In this document: positions 1-8,749 of the stretch, piece by piece | Numbering within the stretch: position 1 is the first letter of the stretch | How the letters are laid out: every line of letters starts with the position of its first letter | Assembly: GCF_001613935.1 (NCBI RefSeq) | Contig: NZ_LQCI01000009.1 | Location: 26,819 to 90,818 of the forward strand | From: Amycolatopsis regifaucium | GTDB lineage: Bacteria > Actinomycetota > Actinomycetes > Mycobacteriales > Pseudonocardiaceae | Reading direction: 5' to 3' | Length of the DNA stretch: 64,000 nucleotides | Position numbers and translations under genes: made by a program | The notes under the pieces: model-generated | The model's database searches: none | What the model saw: only the letters and a program-made list of their open reading frames with translations | Told to the model about the DNA's origin: nothing

Positions 1-1258
1 CGATGCTCTTCGCATCTCCGGAGTTCCCGGAATTGAAGCGCGGGTGGTGCCAATATCCGGCGATACAGGACTTCTTGGTCTTCGCGAGGTCCTTGCGCAG
101 CCACTCGACCTGTTCGGCGCCGCCCCCGTTGTACACCGGGTCCGAGTCGAGCGCGACGAAGTGGAAGGCGCCGACGTCGAAGCTGTAGTACGGCTTTCCC
201 TTGGGAGCCGCGGTCTTCCCGAAGTATCGTAGGTATCCCGCCAGGTTGTTGTTCCACTCGTGGTTGCCCGGCGTGGGTTTGGTGATCTTCTTGAACTTGC
301 CCCACGTCTTGTCGTAGTAGGACCGGAACTCCTCGATGGTGCCGTCGACGTATTGGTTGTCGCCGACGGTCAGCACGTATCGCGGTTTGATCCTGCTCAC
401 CAATTCGGCTGTCCGCTGGTGCTCGGACGGCAGCTCGGGCTTGGCGATGTCGCCGGCGAGCGCGATGACGATGCCGTCGGAGGCCGACGGCCGGGTGGCC
501 GCCTTCACCGGATTGGTCGATCCGGACAGGTTCCCCGCCGCGTCCCGCGCCCGCACCGCGTACTGGAAGTCGAAGCCGGACGCCAGCGACGTGTCGGTGT
601 AGGACGTCGTCGGGGACCGGCCGATGAGGTTGCCGTTGCGCAGTACCTCGTACTCGACGACACCGACGTTGTCGTTCGCCGGAGTCCAGCCGAGCGTGAT
701 GCTCTCGGTGGTGGACGACGTCTGCCGGAGGCCGGTCGGCACCGATGGCGGCTGGATGTCGCCGTCGCCCGTGCGGACGCCGTAGACCTCCAGTTCCCAC
801 AACGAGTACCCGTACACGGTCGCCCTTGCCGTGCCGAAGATCCGGACGTACCGCGCGGAGGTGTTCAGGCCGGTGAACTCGTCGAGGCCGCCGTCACTGC
901 CCACGACGCTCTTGACCGGCCGCCAGTTCTGGCCGTCGTCGGAGACCTGGACCTCGTAGTCCTTGGCGTGGGCCGATTCCCAGAAGACCTTGACCCGGCT
1001 GAGGTTCGCGGGTCCGCCGAGGTCGACCGCGATCCACTGTGGATCGCCCTCCAGACTCGCCCAGCGGGTCGTCGAATCACCGTCGACGGCCAGCGCACCA
1101 CTGAAGCTCTCGTTCTCGACGGTGGAGGTGGTGGTGCGTTTGCCGACCGACAGCAGTGCTTCCCCCGGCCCGGACGTGGCGCCGGAAGCGGTCACGGGCT
1201 GAGCGAGCAGGACGATCGCCGCGATCGCGGCGATGGCCGGCTTCACCATTCGATTCAC
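1..1258 (-). CDS. Secreted discoidin/FnIII metallophosphoesterase, 3' end outside window
   Basis: The first 419 residues are visible and the gene runs off the left edge. In order it has a signal peptide (hydrophobic IAAIAAIVLLA), an F5/8 type C (discoidin) carbohydrate-binding domain at about 30-155, a fibronectin type III domain at about 165-250, and the start of a calcineurin-like phosphatase fold with the metal-site motifs AGDIA, VGDNQY and GNHEW, then WHHPRF. It resembles the neighbour at 1339-2907 along its whole visible length, so the pair is a tandem duplication. I chose the GTG at 1258 because AGGAG lies 5 bases upstream; the ATG at 1249 is the alternative. By family it hydrolyses phosphate esters outside the cell, anchored on a glycan by the discoidin domain. 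The substrate cannot be told from sequence. Confidence 0.85.
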   Translation of the reverse strand, partial: MNRMVKPAIAAIAAIVLLAQPVTASGATSGPGEALLSVGKRTTTSTVENESFSGALAVDGDSTTRWASLEGDPQWIAVDLGGPANLSRVKVFWESAHAKDYEVQVSDDGQNWRPVKSVVGSDGGLDEFTGLNTSARYVRIFGTARATVYGYSLWELEVYGVRTGDGDIQPPSVPTGLRQTSSTTESITLGWTPANDNVGVVEYEVLRNGNLIGRSPTTSYTDTSLASGFDFQYAVRARDAAGNLSGSTNPVKAATRPSASDGIVIALAGDIAKPELPSEHQRTAELVSRIKPRYVLTVGDNQYVDGTIEEFRSYYDKTWGKFKKITKPTPGNHEWNNNLAGYLRYFGKTAAPKGKPYYSFDVGAFHFVALDSDPVYNGGGAEQVEWLRKDLAKTKKSCIAGYWHHPRFNSGNSGDAKSI

Positions 1259-1302
1259 CTGTACTCCTGGATGGGGCTTACGCCGTCGTGGACAACAGAC
1301 CG

Positions 1303-1330
1303 GGTCCGGTGCCGCGGACGGCACCGGACC
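1303..1330 (-). terminator. Hairpin after the 1339-2907 gene
   Basis: Perfect 11-bp arms (GGTCCGGTGCC and GGCACCGGACC) flank a 6-base loop. The hairpin lies just downstream of the stop at 1339 and upstream of the paralogue start at 1258. There is no T-tract, as is common in high-GC actinomycetes. It probably limits read-through between the two duplicated genes. Confidence 0.6.
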
Positions 1331-1338
1331 ACGGGTGA

Positions 1339-2907
1339 TCAGCGGCAGGTGTACGGGCCCGCCTTGTCGAGCACATTCCCGTTCGTGTCGTGGATCTCCC
1401 AGGAGTAGGACTTCCCGTTCAGCATCAGCTTCATCACCCCGTGCTTGGCGAGGATCTTCTCGACCCCTTCGCGTGCCCGGTAGTCGCTGTAGAGGTAGTC
1501 GCCGCCGATACCGGCGATGACCGACCGCACACCGTTGGCCTCGTCGACATGCCCGTTCACATCCAGCGGCTTCGTCCGCTCGTAGTGATGGTCGTGCCCG
1601 GCGATCACCATGTCCGCCTTCGCCGCGGCCATCTCGTTCCACAGCGGCGCCATCTGCTTCTTGTCACCGGAGTTGCCCGAGTTGAAACGCGGATGGTGCC
1701 AGTACCCGATGACGCAGGACTTGGTGTTCTTCGCCAGGTCGTTGCGCAGCCAGGTCACCTGTTCGGAACCACCGCCGGTGTAGACCGGGTTCGAGTCCAT
1801 CGCGACGAAGTGGAAATCACCGATGTCGTAGCTGTAGTACGGCAAGCCCTGCGGGTACGCGATCGCGCCGAAGTACTCCTTGTAGCCCCTGAGCTGGTCG
1901 TCCCATTCGTGGTTTCCCGTCGTGGGCTTGGTGATGCTCTTGAACTTGCCCCAGGTCTTGTCGTAGTGGGAGCGATACTCGGAGATGGTGCCCTTGTGGT
2001 ACTGGTTGTCGCCGACGGTCAGCACGTACCGCGGGTTGATCCTGGCGACCTGGTTCGCCGTTCCTTGGTGGGTGGAGAAGAGTTCGGGGTTGGCGATGTC
2101 GCCCGCGAGCGCGAGGGTGACGGGGCCGGTGCCGCCGGGCTGGGTCGCGGCCCTGATCAGCGGACTCGCCGCGGAGACGTTGCCCGCCGCGTCCCGTGCC
2201 CGCACGGAGTAGCCGAATTCCACTCCGGACGCCAGGCCACTGTCGGTGTAGGTGGTCGTCGCGGTGGTGCCGACGACGTTCCCGTCGCGGAGCACCTCGT
2301 ATCCGGTGACCCCGATGTTGTCCGTGGACGCGGTCCAGCGAAGGGTGACACTGTCCACGGTGGTCGCCGTCGCGGCGAGTCCCGTGGGCACGGTCGGCGC
2401 CTGGGTGTCGCCGCCGCCGACGAAGTCACCGTAGATTTCCAGTTCCCACAGTGAATAGCCGTAGGTCGTGCCGCGGGCCGTACCGTGCACACGGATGTGG
2501 CGCGCGGACGCGTTGAGGCCGAGATGCTCGTCGATGCCGCCGTCACCGCCGACCACCGACTTGAGGTCCGTCCAGGTCCTGCCGTCGGCCGAGCCCTGGA
2601 TCTTGTAGGTCTTGGCGTAGGCGGCTTCCCAGTTCAGTTTGACCTTGGTGACGGTCGCGGTACCGCCGAGGTCGACGGCGATCCACTGCGGATCGACCCC
2701 CTCCTCGCTCGCCCACCGGGTCGTCGTACTGCCGTCGACGACGTTGCCGCCCTCGAAACCGGTGCCCTCGATCGACGAGGTCGTGGTCGGTCTCCCGGCG
2801 GACAGCAGGGATTCCGCTTGCGCGGCGGTACCTGAAGAGATGAGTGTCTGTCCCAGCAGGACCAGAGCCGCCACCGCGACCCCGGCCAGGGGTGTTCTCC
2901 GTTTCAT
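1339..2907 (-). CDS. Secreted discoidin/FnIII metallophosphoesterase
   Basis: A complete 522-residue secreted phosphoesterase. Domains: signal peptide 1-31, discoidin (F5/8 type C) about 33-160, fibronectin type III about 170-256, calcineurin-like metallophosphatase 262-520. Metal-ligand motifs are GD at 269-270, GDN at 299-301, GNHE at 331-334, HH at 404-405 and GHDHH at 437-441. The first motif reads GDI rather than GDxH, the pattern seen in purple-acid-phosphatase-like members. The start ATG at 2907 has GAGGAG six bases upstream. It is the likely parent or sister of the truncated-by-window gene at 1-1258. A dyad at 2978-2996 in its promoter region is a candidate operator. The role is probably extracellular phosphate scavenging or glycan-linked phosphate removal; that is inference. 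Confidence 0.88.
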   Translation of the reverse strand: MKRRTPLAGVAVAALVLLGQTLISSGTAAQAESLLSAGRPTTTSSIEGTGFEGGNVVDGSTTTRWASEEGVDPQWIAVDLGGTATVTKVKLNWEAAYAKTYKIQGSADGRTWTDLKSVVGGDGGIDEHLGLNASARHIRVHGTARGTTYGYSLWELEIYGDFVGGGDTQAPTVPTGLAATATTVDSVTLRWTASTDNIGVTGYEVLRDGNVVGTTATTTYTDSGLASGVEFGYSVRARDAAGNVSAASPLIRAATQPGGTGPVTLALAGDIANPELFSTHQGTANQVARINPRYVLTVGDNQYHKGTISEYRSHYDKTWGKFKSITKPTTGNHEWDDQLRGYKEYFGAIAYPQGLPYYSYDIGDFHFVAMDSNPVYTGGGSEQVTWLRNDLAKNTKSCVIGYWHHPRFNSGNSGDKKQMAPLWNEMAAAKADMVIAGHDHHYERTKPLDVNGHVDEANGVRSVIAGIGGDYLYSDYRAREGVEKILAKHGVMKLMLNGKSYSWEIHDTNGNVLDKAGPYTCR

Positions 2908-2977
2908 GCGAACTCCTCGACGTTGCGGAGTCGGCGAGTACCGGCGGTGGGCGGCGTCGTCAGCCGGAGTCGCTTTC

Positions 2978-2996
2978 GTTAAGTAAGTTTCCTAAC
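2978..2996. promoter_or_regulatory. Imperfect palindrome upstream of metallophosphoesterase
   Basis: GTTAAGTAAGTTTCCTAAC pairs at 7 of 9 positions around its centre. It lies 71 bp upstream of the secreted phosphoesterase start, in the gap shared with the divergent PucR-type regulator. It is a candidate operator; the cognate regulator is unknown. Confidence 0.4.
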
Positions 2997-3079
2997 GATT
3001 GGAGTGTAAAAGGTTCTTAAACTCACAGTCAACGGGTGAACGCGTCCGGTCCGGCACCATTTGATGGCAAGGTCGCGGC

Positions 3080-4618
3080 ATGGTGACGCTGGATCGGCTC
3101 GTGAACGTCCTGGGTGGCTACGGGGCGCGGCTGTGGTGCTGCCCGGTATCGCGCGAGGTGGCGTTGCGCGACGTGGTGATGCACGACGCCGCCGATCCGC
3201 GTGCCCTGCGCGGGGACGTCTACCTCGCCGTCGGGACGGACTCCGTCACGGCGGCCGTCGACCTGGCCGCGGCGGCACAGGCATCGGTCGTCCTGGTCCG
3301 CGGGTCCGCACCTCCGGCTCCGGAGGCGGCCGAACGCGCGGAGCGCGGCGGTGTCGCGGTACTGCTGGTCGAACCGGACGTGTCGTGGGGCCAGCTCGCC
3401 GGCGTGGTCTACGGGCTCGTCCTGGAAGGTCGCGAGACCGAGTCGGGCCGCGGACCGACCGACCTGTTCGCGCTGGCCGACAGCCTGGCGGACGCACTCG
3501 GCAGCGCGGTGACCATCGAAGACCGGCTCTCCCGGATCCTGGCCTATTCCAGCCGTCAGCACCTCGCCGACCGGGCGCGACTGGAGACGATCCTCGGCAG
3601 GCGCGTCCCCGAGCCGGTCCGCGAGCTGTTCGAGCGGCGCGGCGTCTTCGGGCACCTCGCCGCATCCGACGAGCCGCTGTTCGTCGAGGCCGCCCCTGAA
3701 CACGGGTTGACCGGGCGCATGGTCGTCGCGGTCCGCGCGGGCCGGGAGCTGCTGGGCTCGATCTGGGTGGAATGCGACCGGCCCCTGACCGACGCCCGAC
3801 GCACGGTGCTGCGGGACAGTTCGCGCACGGTGGGCCTGCACCTGCTGCGCTCCCGGGCGAGCGCGGATCTGGAGCGGCAGGTCGAATCCGATCTGGTGAT
3901 CCGGCTGGTGGAGGGCACCCCGGACGCCGCGGCCGTGCTCAGCAGGCTCGGCCTCCCGCCCGGCCGGTTCCGGGTGATCGCGCTGCAGGCCCATATCGGC
4001 GACGAACGCCATGCCGCGCTCCTGCTCGCGTTCGAGCGGGCGACCACCGGTTTCGGCTGGTCGCGCGCGGGCCGCAGCACGTTGTTCAGCAACACCGTCT
4101 ACACCGTCCTGCCCGGGGACGACGTCGAGGCGGCCAGGGCGTGGGTCGGTTCGATCCACGAGGCGCTACCCCGGCAGGTGACGATGTCGGCCGGGGTCGG
4201 GGCGGGCGCGACGTCCGCGGAGCTGCCAGCCAGCAGGCGGGAAGCCGACGAATGTCTCGCGCTGCACGACGTACGGCCGGCCACGAAATCCGCGATCGTC
4301 TACGACGAAGCCTGGGACGACATCCTGGTCCAACGGCTGCGGGCTGCCGCGGCGTCCGGCCGGGCACCGGCTCGCGGCCCGATCACCGAGCTGCGGCGGC
4401 ACGACAGCGCGAACGGCACCGGCTACGTCGCGACGCTGCGAGCGTGGCTCGAGGCACAAGGGGATCTCGGCGAGGCGGCCGAGCGGCTGGACGTGCATCC
4501 CAACACGATCCGCTACCGGCTCCGGAAGATGGCCGAGGTGACCGAACTCGGGCTCGACCAGCCCGCGAAGCGGCTGGCGATGATCATCGAGCTCGCCGTA
4601 TCCGCTCCCGCCACTTGA
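3080..4618 (+). CDS. PucR/CdaR-type transcriptional regulator
   Basis: A 512-residue regulator with an N-terminal PucR-like ligand-sensing region (about 10-125), a GGDEF-like middle region and a C-terminal PucR-type helix-turn-helix. The recognition segment around residues 462-495 contains GDLGEAAERLDVHPNTIRYR, which is diagnostic for the family. The ATG at 3080 has AAGG seven bases upstream. The next gene on the same strand encodes an amino-acid-oxidising flavoenzyme 108 bp away, and the gap contains overlapping dyads (4642-4663). This fits a regulator that senses an amino acid or nitrogen compound and controls that gene, which is inference from context. Family members usually activate. Confidence 0.85.
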   Translation: MVTLDRLVNVLGGYGARLWCCPVSREVALRDVVMHDAADPRALRGDVYLAVGTDSVTAAVDLAAAAQASVVLVRGSAPPAPEAAERAERGGVAVLLVEPDVSWGQLAGVVYGLVLEGRETESGRGPTDLFALADSLADALGSAVTIEDRLSRILAYSSRQHLADRARLETILGRRVPEPVRELFERRGVFGHLAASDEPLFVEAAPEHGLTGRMVVAVRAGRELLGSIWVECDRPLTDARRTVLRDSSRTVGLHLLRSRASADLERQVESDLVIRLVEGTPDAAAVLSRLGLPPGRFRVIALQAHIGDERHAALLLAFERATTGFGWSRAGRSTLFSNTVYTVLPGDDVEAARAWVGSIHEALPRQVTMSAGVGAGATSAELPASRREADECLALHDVRPATKSAIVYDEAWDDILVQRLRAAAASGRAPARGPITELRRHDSANGTGYVATLRAWLEAQGDLGEAAERLDVHPNTIRYRLRKMAEVTELGLDQPAKRLAMIIELAVSAPAT

Positions 4619-4641
4619 CCGTTTTCACCAAAAAGACGTGA

Positions 4642-4663
4642 CCGGTTTGTCGGAACCGGACAA
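4642..4663. promoter_or_regulatory. Overlapping dyads upstream of the flavoenzyme gene
   Basis: Two symmetric elements overlap: CCGGTT/AACCGG at 4642-4659 and TTGTC/GACAA at 4647-4663. They lie about 65 bp upstream of the ATG at 4727 and directly after the PucR-type gene. They are a plausible binding site for that regulator. Confidence 0.4.
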
Positions 4664-4726
4664 TCTCCGCCGTGCGGATCCGAGCCATCCTGACCGCGAC
4701 AGCACACTCAGGCGGCGGAGGAATTC

Positions 4727-5989
4727 ATGGGCGAGCTCTACCGGATCGACGGTGGCCCGCGGTCGGCGATCGTGATCGGCGCGGGCGTGGTGGGCCTGTC
4801 GACCGCGTGGTTCCTGCAGGACCGCGGGGTCGACGTCACGGTCTTGGATCGTGAGGGCATCGCGGCGGGCGCGTCGTGGGGCAACGCCGGCTGGCTCTCC
4901 CCCGGCCTCGCGATCCCGCTCAACGAACCCGGTGTCCTGCGCTACGGACTGCGGACACTGCTGGACCGGCAGGCCCCGTTGCACGTTCCGCCGTCCCCCG
5001 ATCCCCGGCTGTGGTCGTTCCTCGCCCGGTTCGCCGCGAACTGCACCAGCCGCTCGTGGACTGGCGCGGCGGAGGCGAACTCGCCGCTGAACGAGGAATG
5101 CCTGGAGGCGTTCGACGTCCTCACCGCGAACGGGGTGGACGCCCCGACCATCGAAGCGCCGATCACCGCGGCGTTCGAGACCCCCGAGCAGGCCGCGGGG
5201 CTGATCACCGAACTGCGGCGCATCGAGGAAACCGGACAGGACATCTCCTACACCCGGCTCACCGCGGCCGATCTCGCCGAACGCTTCCCCCAGGCCACCG
5301 CGAGGCTCGGCGCCGGTGTCCGGATCGAGGGGCAGCGTTACGTGGACCCGGGCCGGTTCGTCGAGTCGCTGGCACGGGCGGTGGTCGGCCGCGGTGGCAC
5401 GATCCGCCACAAGTTCGAAGTCGCGTCCCTGCGCGCGCACCGCCACGCACTGAGCGTGCGCTCGAAGACGGGTCAGACGGTGAACGCCAACGCGGTCGTA
5501 CTCGCCACCGGAGCCTGGCTTGGCGACCTGGGCCGGAAGTGGGGCGTCAAGGTCCCCGTCCGCGCCGGACGCGGCTACTCCTTCACCGTGCCGACCGACC
5601 GACCGGTGCCGGGTCCGCTCTACCTGCCGGACATCCGCGTGGCGTGCACGCCGTACCGGGAAGGTCTTCGCGTGGCCGGCACGATGGAGTTCCGGAAGCC
5701 GGACGCGCCACCGGATCCGGCGCGCATCGCCGCGATCATCGCCTCGGCACGGCCGTTCCTCACCGGCCTGGACTGGGACCGGCGCACCGACGAATGGGTC
5801 GGCTCCCGTCCGGTCACCCCCGACGGACGGCACGTGATCGGCGCGACGGGCACCCCCGGGCTCTACGTCGCGGGCGGGCACGGGATGTGGGGCCTCACCC
5901 ACGGCCCGATCACCGGACGCCTCCTCGCCGAGCACATCACCACCGGCAAACAACCCGAAGCCTTGCGGCCTTTCGACCCCCTTCGCTGA
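4727..5989 (+). CDS. FAD-dependent D-amino acid dehydrogenase-like oxidoreductase
   Basis: A 420-residue DAO/DadA-family flavoprotein. The FAD dinucleotide fold is at the N terminus (VIGAGVVGLSTAWFLQDRG at about 15-33, acidic residue ending the second strand). The C-terminal FAD-contact segment YVAGGHGMWGLTHGPITGRL is at about 382-401. Length and layout match D-amino acid dehydrogenases and related amine oxidases that pass electrons to the respiratory chain. AGGAG lies 7 bases before the ATG. The upstream PucR-type gene and the dyad between them suggest substrate-induced expression. The substrate is not certain; D-amino acids, proline-like compounds or secondary amines are all possible. Confidence 0.8.
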   Translation: MGELYRIDGGPRSAIVIGAGVVGLSTAWFLQDRGVDVTVLDREGIAAGASWGNAGWLSPGLAIPLNEPGVLRYGLRTLLDRQAPLHVPPSPDPRLWSFLARFAANCTSRSWTGAAEANSPLNEECLEAFDVLTANGVDAPTIEAPITAAFETPEQAAGLITELRRIEETGQDISYTRLTAADLAERFPQATARLGAGVRIEGQRYVDPGRFVESLARAVVGRGGTIRHKFEVASLRAHRHALSVRSKTGQTVNANAVVLATGAWLGDLGRKWGVKVPVRAGRGYSFTVPTDRPVPGPLYLPDIRVACTPYREGLRVAGTMEFRKPDAPPDPARIAAIIASARPFLTGLDWDRRTDEWVGSRPVTPDGRHVIGATGTPGLYVAGGHGMWGLTHGPITGRLLAEHITTGKQPEALRPFDPLR

Positions 5990-5995
5990 GTTCGG

Positions 5996-6172
5996 ATGAC
6001 GATGCTCCCAGACGAGGAAACCCCACCGGCCGATCAGTCCGAAGTGGACCGGCTCCGCGCCGAGATCGCTCTGCTGCGCGCCGAGAAGGACCTGCTGCTC
6101 AAGGCAGCGATCGGCTTCGCCGCCGACGCGGGCGCCCTCCGGCAGCCGGACGGTGGTCGTGAGTGGCAGTGA
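5996..6172 (+). CDS. Small coiled-coil protein, 58 aa
   Basis: This short frame starts 6 bases after the flavoenzyme stop. It encodes 58 residues with a leucine-rich heptad segment (VDRLRAEIALLRAEKDLLLK at residues 17-36) followed by AAIGFAADAG. The pattern resembles the leucine-zipper tail of IS3-family OrfA proteins, but there is no helix-turn-helix, OrfB or inverted repeat nearby. It may be a stand-alone dimerising peptide co-transcribed with the dehydrogenase, or a relic. A GG-rich sequence close to the ATG is only a weak ribosome site. The reading frame is real on coding grounds; the function is unknown. Confidence 0.5.
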   Translation: MTMLPDEETPPADQSEVDRLRAEIALLRAEKDLLLKAAIGFAADAGALRQPDGGREWQ

Positions 6173-6187
6173 GGGTCGGTCAAGAAG

Positions 6188-7693
6188 TCAACGACCGCGG
6201 AAACGGGCGGCCAGCGCGGCGATCGGTGACCGTCGCGCCCGTACCGGCAGCCGGCCTGAAGTGATGTCCGCCAACAGGGTCGCGACGGTTTCCCCCGCAC
6301 AGGTGCGGTTCGTGCCGATGCCACCCGATGGACCGCGTTTGATCCAGCCGACCACGTAGGCACCGCTCCGGTCGTCGACGCGGCCCGCGGTGTTCGGAAT
6401 CGTGCCGCGGGCTTCGTCGAACGGCAGGCCCGGCACCGGTGTTCCGCGATAGCCGACCGCGCGCACGACCTGCCCGGCGGCCATCTCGACCGGCCCATCC
6501 GGACCGGTGACCCGGAGGCCGCGCACCTGCGTGTCACCGAGGATCTCGGTGGGAGTGGAGTGGAAGCGCAGGACGATCCGGCGTGCGTCCGCGACCGGTG
6601 GCGCGGTCCAGTCGACGGTCTCGCGGCCGAGTCCGCGCAGCAGCTTCGCTTTTCCGGTGCCGTCCTCGATCGCGGCCGTGGTGCGGGGATCCGCGTCGTC
6701 GACGACGAGCGGCACGCCGGCGCGTTGTGCCAGCGCGAGCAGTTCCGGCGAGGTGTAGGCGGCGTCCTCCGGCCCGCGCCGGGCGAGCAGGACGACCTCG
6801 CGAACCTTGCTTGTCCGCAACCGTTCCAGCGCGTGCGCGGCGATCGTGGTGTCCGCCAGCGCGGCGGGATCGGCGGTGAGGATCCGGGCCACGTCCAGTG
6901 CGACGTTGCCGGTGCCGACCAGTACGACTCGTTCCGCGGACAGCTCCACCGCGTTCGCGGGCACGTCCGGATGGCCGTTGTACCAGCCGACGACGGTGGT
7001 CGCGGGGATACTTCCCGGCAGGTCCTCGCCGTCCAGGCCGAGGCCGCGTGCGGAGGAGGCTCCGACGGCGTAGATCACCGCGTCGTGGCGCTCGGCGAGT
7101 TCGTCGACGGTGACGTCGCGTCCGACCTCGGTGCCCAGTCGCATTCGCAGCCGCGGATGCTCGTGGAAGCGCGAGAAGGCTTCGCCGATCCGTTTCGTGG
7201 CAGGGTGATCCGGGGCGACACCGAAGCGGACGAGCCCGCCCGCGACCGGCAAGCGGTCGATCAGGGTGACCCGCGCGTTCGTGTGCAGGAGCAGATCCTC
7301 GACGGCGTACATACCGGCCGGGCCGGTGCCGACGACGGCGATGTCCGGCGGCGCGAAGTCGCTCGGGATCGCGCGGTCGAACGTCGGAGCGCTCCAACGG
7401 TGGAAGTTCGGCGCGGGGTCGGCCGACGCCACGAACTCGCGGTCGGCGTAGTACTGCGCGTTGAGCCCCTCGTAGACCCGCAGCGGCCCGGTCAGCAGGT
7501 CGACCGGGAAGATCGCGTCCACCGGGCAGGCGTCCGCGCACGCCCCGCAGTCGATGCACGTGGCCGGATCGACGTAGAGCATCTCCGTGGTGCCGAAATC
7601 GGGCTCGTCCGGCGTCGGGTGGATGCAGTTGACCGGGCAGACCGACACGCAGGTGGCGTCGTTGCAGCAGGTCTGAGTGATCGCGAAGGCCAT
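6188..7693 (-). CDS. fprB: Ferredoxin/ferredoxin-NADP reductase fusion, FprB type
   Basis: A 501-residue two-module electron-transfer protein. Residues 1-60 form a seven-iron type ferredoxin: Cys9, Cys15 and Cys19-Pro for one cluster, then Cys46, Cys49, Cys52 and Cys56-Pro. The rest is an adrenodoxin-reductase-like flavoprotein with an FAD fold (VVGTGPAGMYAVEDLL) and an NADP fold (VLVGTGNVALDVARIL), ending with the conserved GWIKRGPSGGIGTNR. The layout matches mycobacterial FprB. Its ATG is 1 base after the stop of the diiron oxygenase gene, so the two are one operon and this protein probably supplies reducing equivalents to that oxygenase. It converges on the small gene ending at 6172. Confidence 0.9.
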   Translation of the reverse strand: MAFAITQTCCNDATCVSVCPVNCIHPTPDEPDFGTTEMLYVDPATCIDCGACADACPVDAIFPVDLLTGPLRVYEGLNAQYYADREFVASADPAPNFHRWSAPTFDRAIPSDFAPPDIAVVGTGPAGMYAVEDLLLHTNARVTLIDRLPVAGGLVRFGVAPDHPATKRIGEAFSRFHEHPRLRMRLGTEVGRDVTVDELAERHDAVIYAVGASSARGLGLDGEDLPGSIPATTVVGWYNGHPDVPANAVELSAERVVLVGTGNVALDVARILTADPAALADTTIAAHALERLRTSKVREVVLLARRGPEDAAYTSPELLALAQRAGVPLVVDDADPRTTAAIEDGTGKAKLLRGLGRETVDWTAPPVADARRIVLRFHSTPTEILGDTQVRGLRVTGPDGPVEMAAGQVVRAVGYRGTPVPGLPFDEARGTIPNTAGRVDDRSGAYVVGWIKRGPSGGIGTNRTCAGETVATLLADITSGRLPVRARRSPIAALAARFRGR

Positions 7694-7694
7694 G

Positions 7695-8612
7695 TCAGAT
7701 CAGGTTCGCCCGCTTGTAGAACACCAGAGCCGGCTTGGTGAGCAGGCCGCACGAGCCGAGGAACTCCATCAGCCCGGCACAGCTCGACCGCATCATCGCC
7801 TTGTGGTGCTCGTTGGCCTTCGCCTCGCGCAGCGCGCGCCGGGTGTCGAGTCCCGCGTTCTTGTAGACGTCGCGGTTGACCATGCTGCTGACGATGAAGT
7901 ACGACGCGATCGCGATGACCAGCGCGTTGATCCGGCGGCGCAGGAAGCCCGCGCCCTCCAGCTGTTGACGTGTCTCCTCGCGGGCGAACTTCATGTGCCG
8001 GGACTCTTCGACGACGTGGATGTTGTTGATGGTCCGCACGAACGGGACCACCCGCTCGTCCCGCATCCAGTCGCGCTGCATGACGTCGAGGACTTCCTCG
8101 GCGACGAGGATCGCCGCGTACGCCGCTTCACCGGTGGCCGTCGCCTTGAAGACACGGCCGAGTTCGACGGCGAGCCTGCGCGGCCGATACGGCGGCGCGC
8201 CGAGCTTCTCCGCACCACGGGCGAACATGATCGAATGACGGCATTCGTCCGCGATCTCGGTCAGCGCCCATTGGAACGCCGGGTCGGTCGGATCCTTGGC
8301 GTAGAAGTCGCGCAGCACCATCTGCTGCAGGATCATCTCGAACCAGATACCGGTGCTCGCGACCGAGGCGGCCTCTTGGCGCGTGAGCTCCTTCTGCTGC
8401 TCCGGAGTCATTTCAGCCCAGTAACTCGTCCCGTAGAGGGTGCTCCACTCCGGGCTGGCGCCGTGGAAGCTCTTGTCCAACGGTGTTTCCCAGTCCACTT
8501 CGGTGGCCGGGTCGTAGGACAGCATCGCGGAGGAATCGAGGAGCCGCTGCGCGGTCTCGTGGCGACCGGTACCGGTCGTTCCAGCGGTGCGCGGCACATC
8601 GGTGCTGGTCAT
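7695..8612 (-). CDS. AurF-type diiron oxygenase
   Basis: A 305-residue non-heme diiron protein of the AurF family (p-aminobenzoate N-oxygenase type, ferritin-like helical bundle). Candidate metal ligands sit in ADECRHS, VAEEVLDVMQ and VVEESRHMKF, the paired E and ExxRH motifs of the fold. GGAGG lies 6 bases upstream of the ATG at 8612. It is the first gene of an operon with the FprB-type reductase. Family members oxidise aryl amines to hydroxylamines or nitro compounds, but many actinobacterial homologues lack a known substrate. No biosynthetic genes flank it here, so the substrate is open. A palindrome 57-73 bp upstream is shared with the divergent hydrolase. Confidence 0.85.
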   Translation of the reverse strand: MTSTDVPRTAGTTGTGRHETAQRLLDSSAMLSYDPATEVDWETPLDKSFHGASPEWSTLYGTSYWAEMTPEQQKELTRQEAASVASTGIWFEMILQQMVLRDFYAKDPTDPAFQWALTEIADECRHSIMFARGAEKLGAPPYRPRRLAVELGRVFKATATGEAAYAAILVAEEVLDVMQRDWMRDERVVPFVRTINNIHVVEESRHMKFAREETRQQLEGAGFLRRRINALVIAIASYFIVSSMVNRDVYKNAGLDTRRALREAKANEHHKAMMRSSCAGLMEFLGSCGLLTKPALVFYKRANLI

Positions 8613-8653
8613 ACGGACCTCCCTGACTACGTCGGCGGGGTGTGGATTCGGGC

Positions 8654-8685
8654 GTTACCGTGGTTCACTGTTACCCAAGGTAACA
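8654..8685. promoter_or_regulatory. Palindromic operator between oxygenase and hydrolase genes
   Basis: A perfect dyad TGTTACC-CAA-GGTAACA lies at 8669-8685, with a further GTTACC half-site at 8654-8659. It sits in the 137-bp divergent promoter of the AurF-type and epoxide-hydrolase-like genes. The symmetry suits a TetR-family repressor, none of which is encoded adjacent. Confidence 0.6.
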
Positions 8686-8749
8686 CCTAAATGGTCCTGT
8701 CGCGAGTGGGGGCGGCGGGCCGACTCCACGGCCAACGAGGAGACCGCTC

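Noticed and set aside
5996..6172. Insertion sequence remnant
   Set aside because: Only a zipper-like segment is similar; there are no terminal repeats, target duplications, OrfB or HTH, so I kept it as a small gene.
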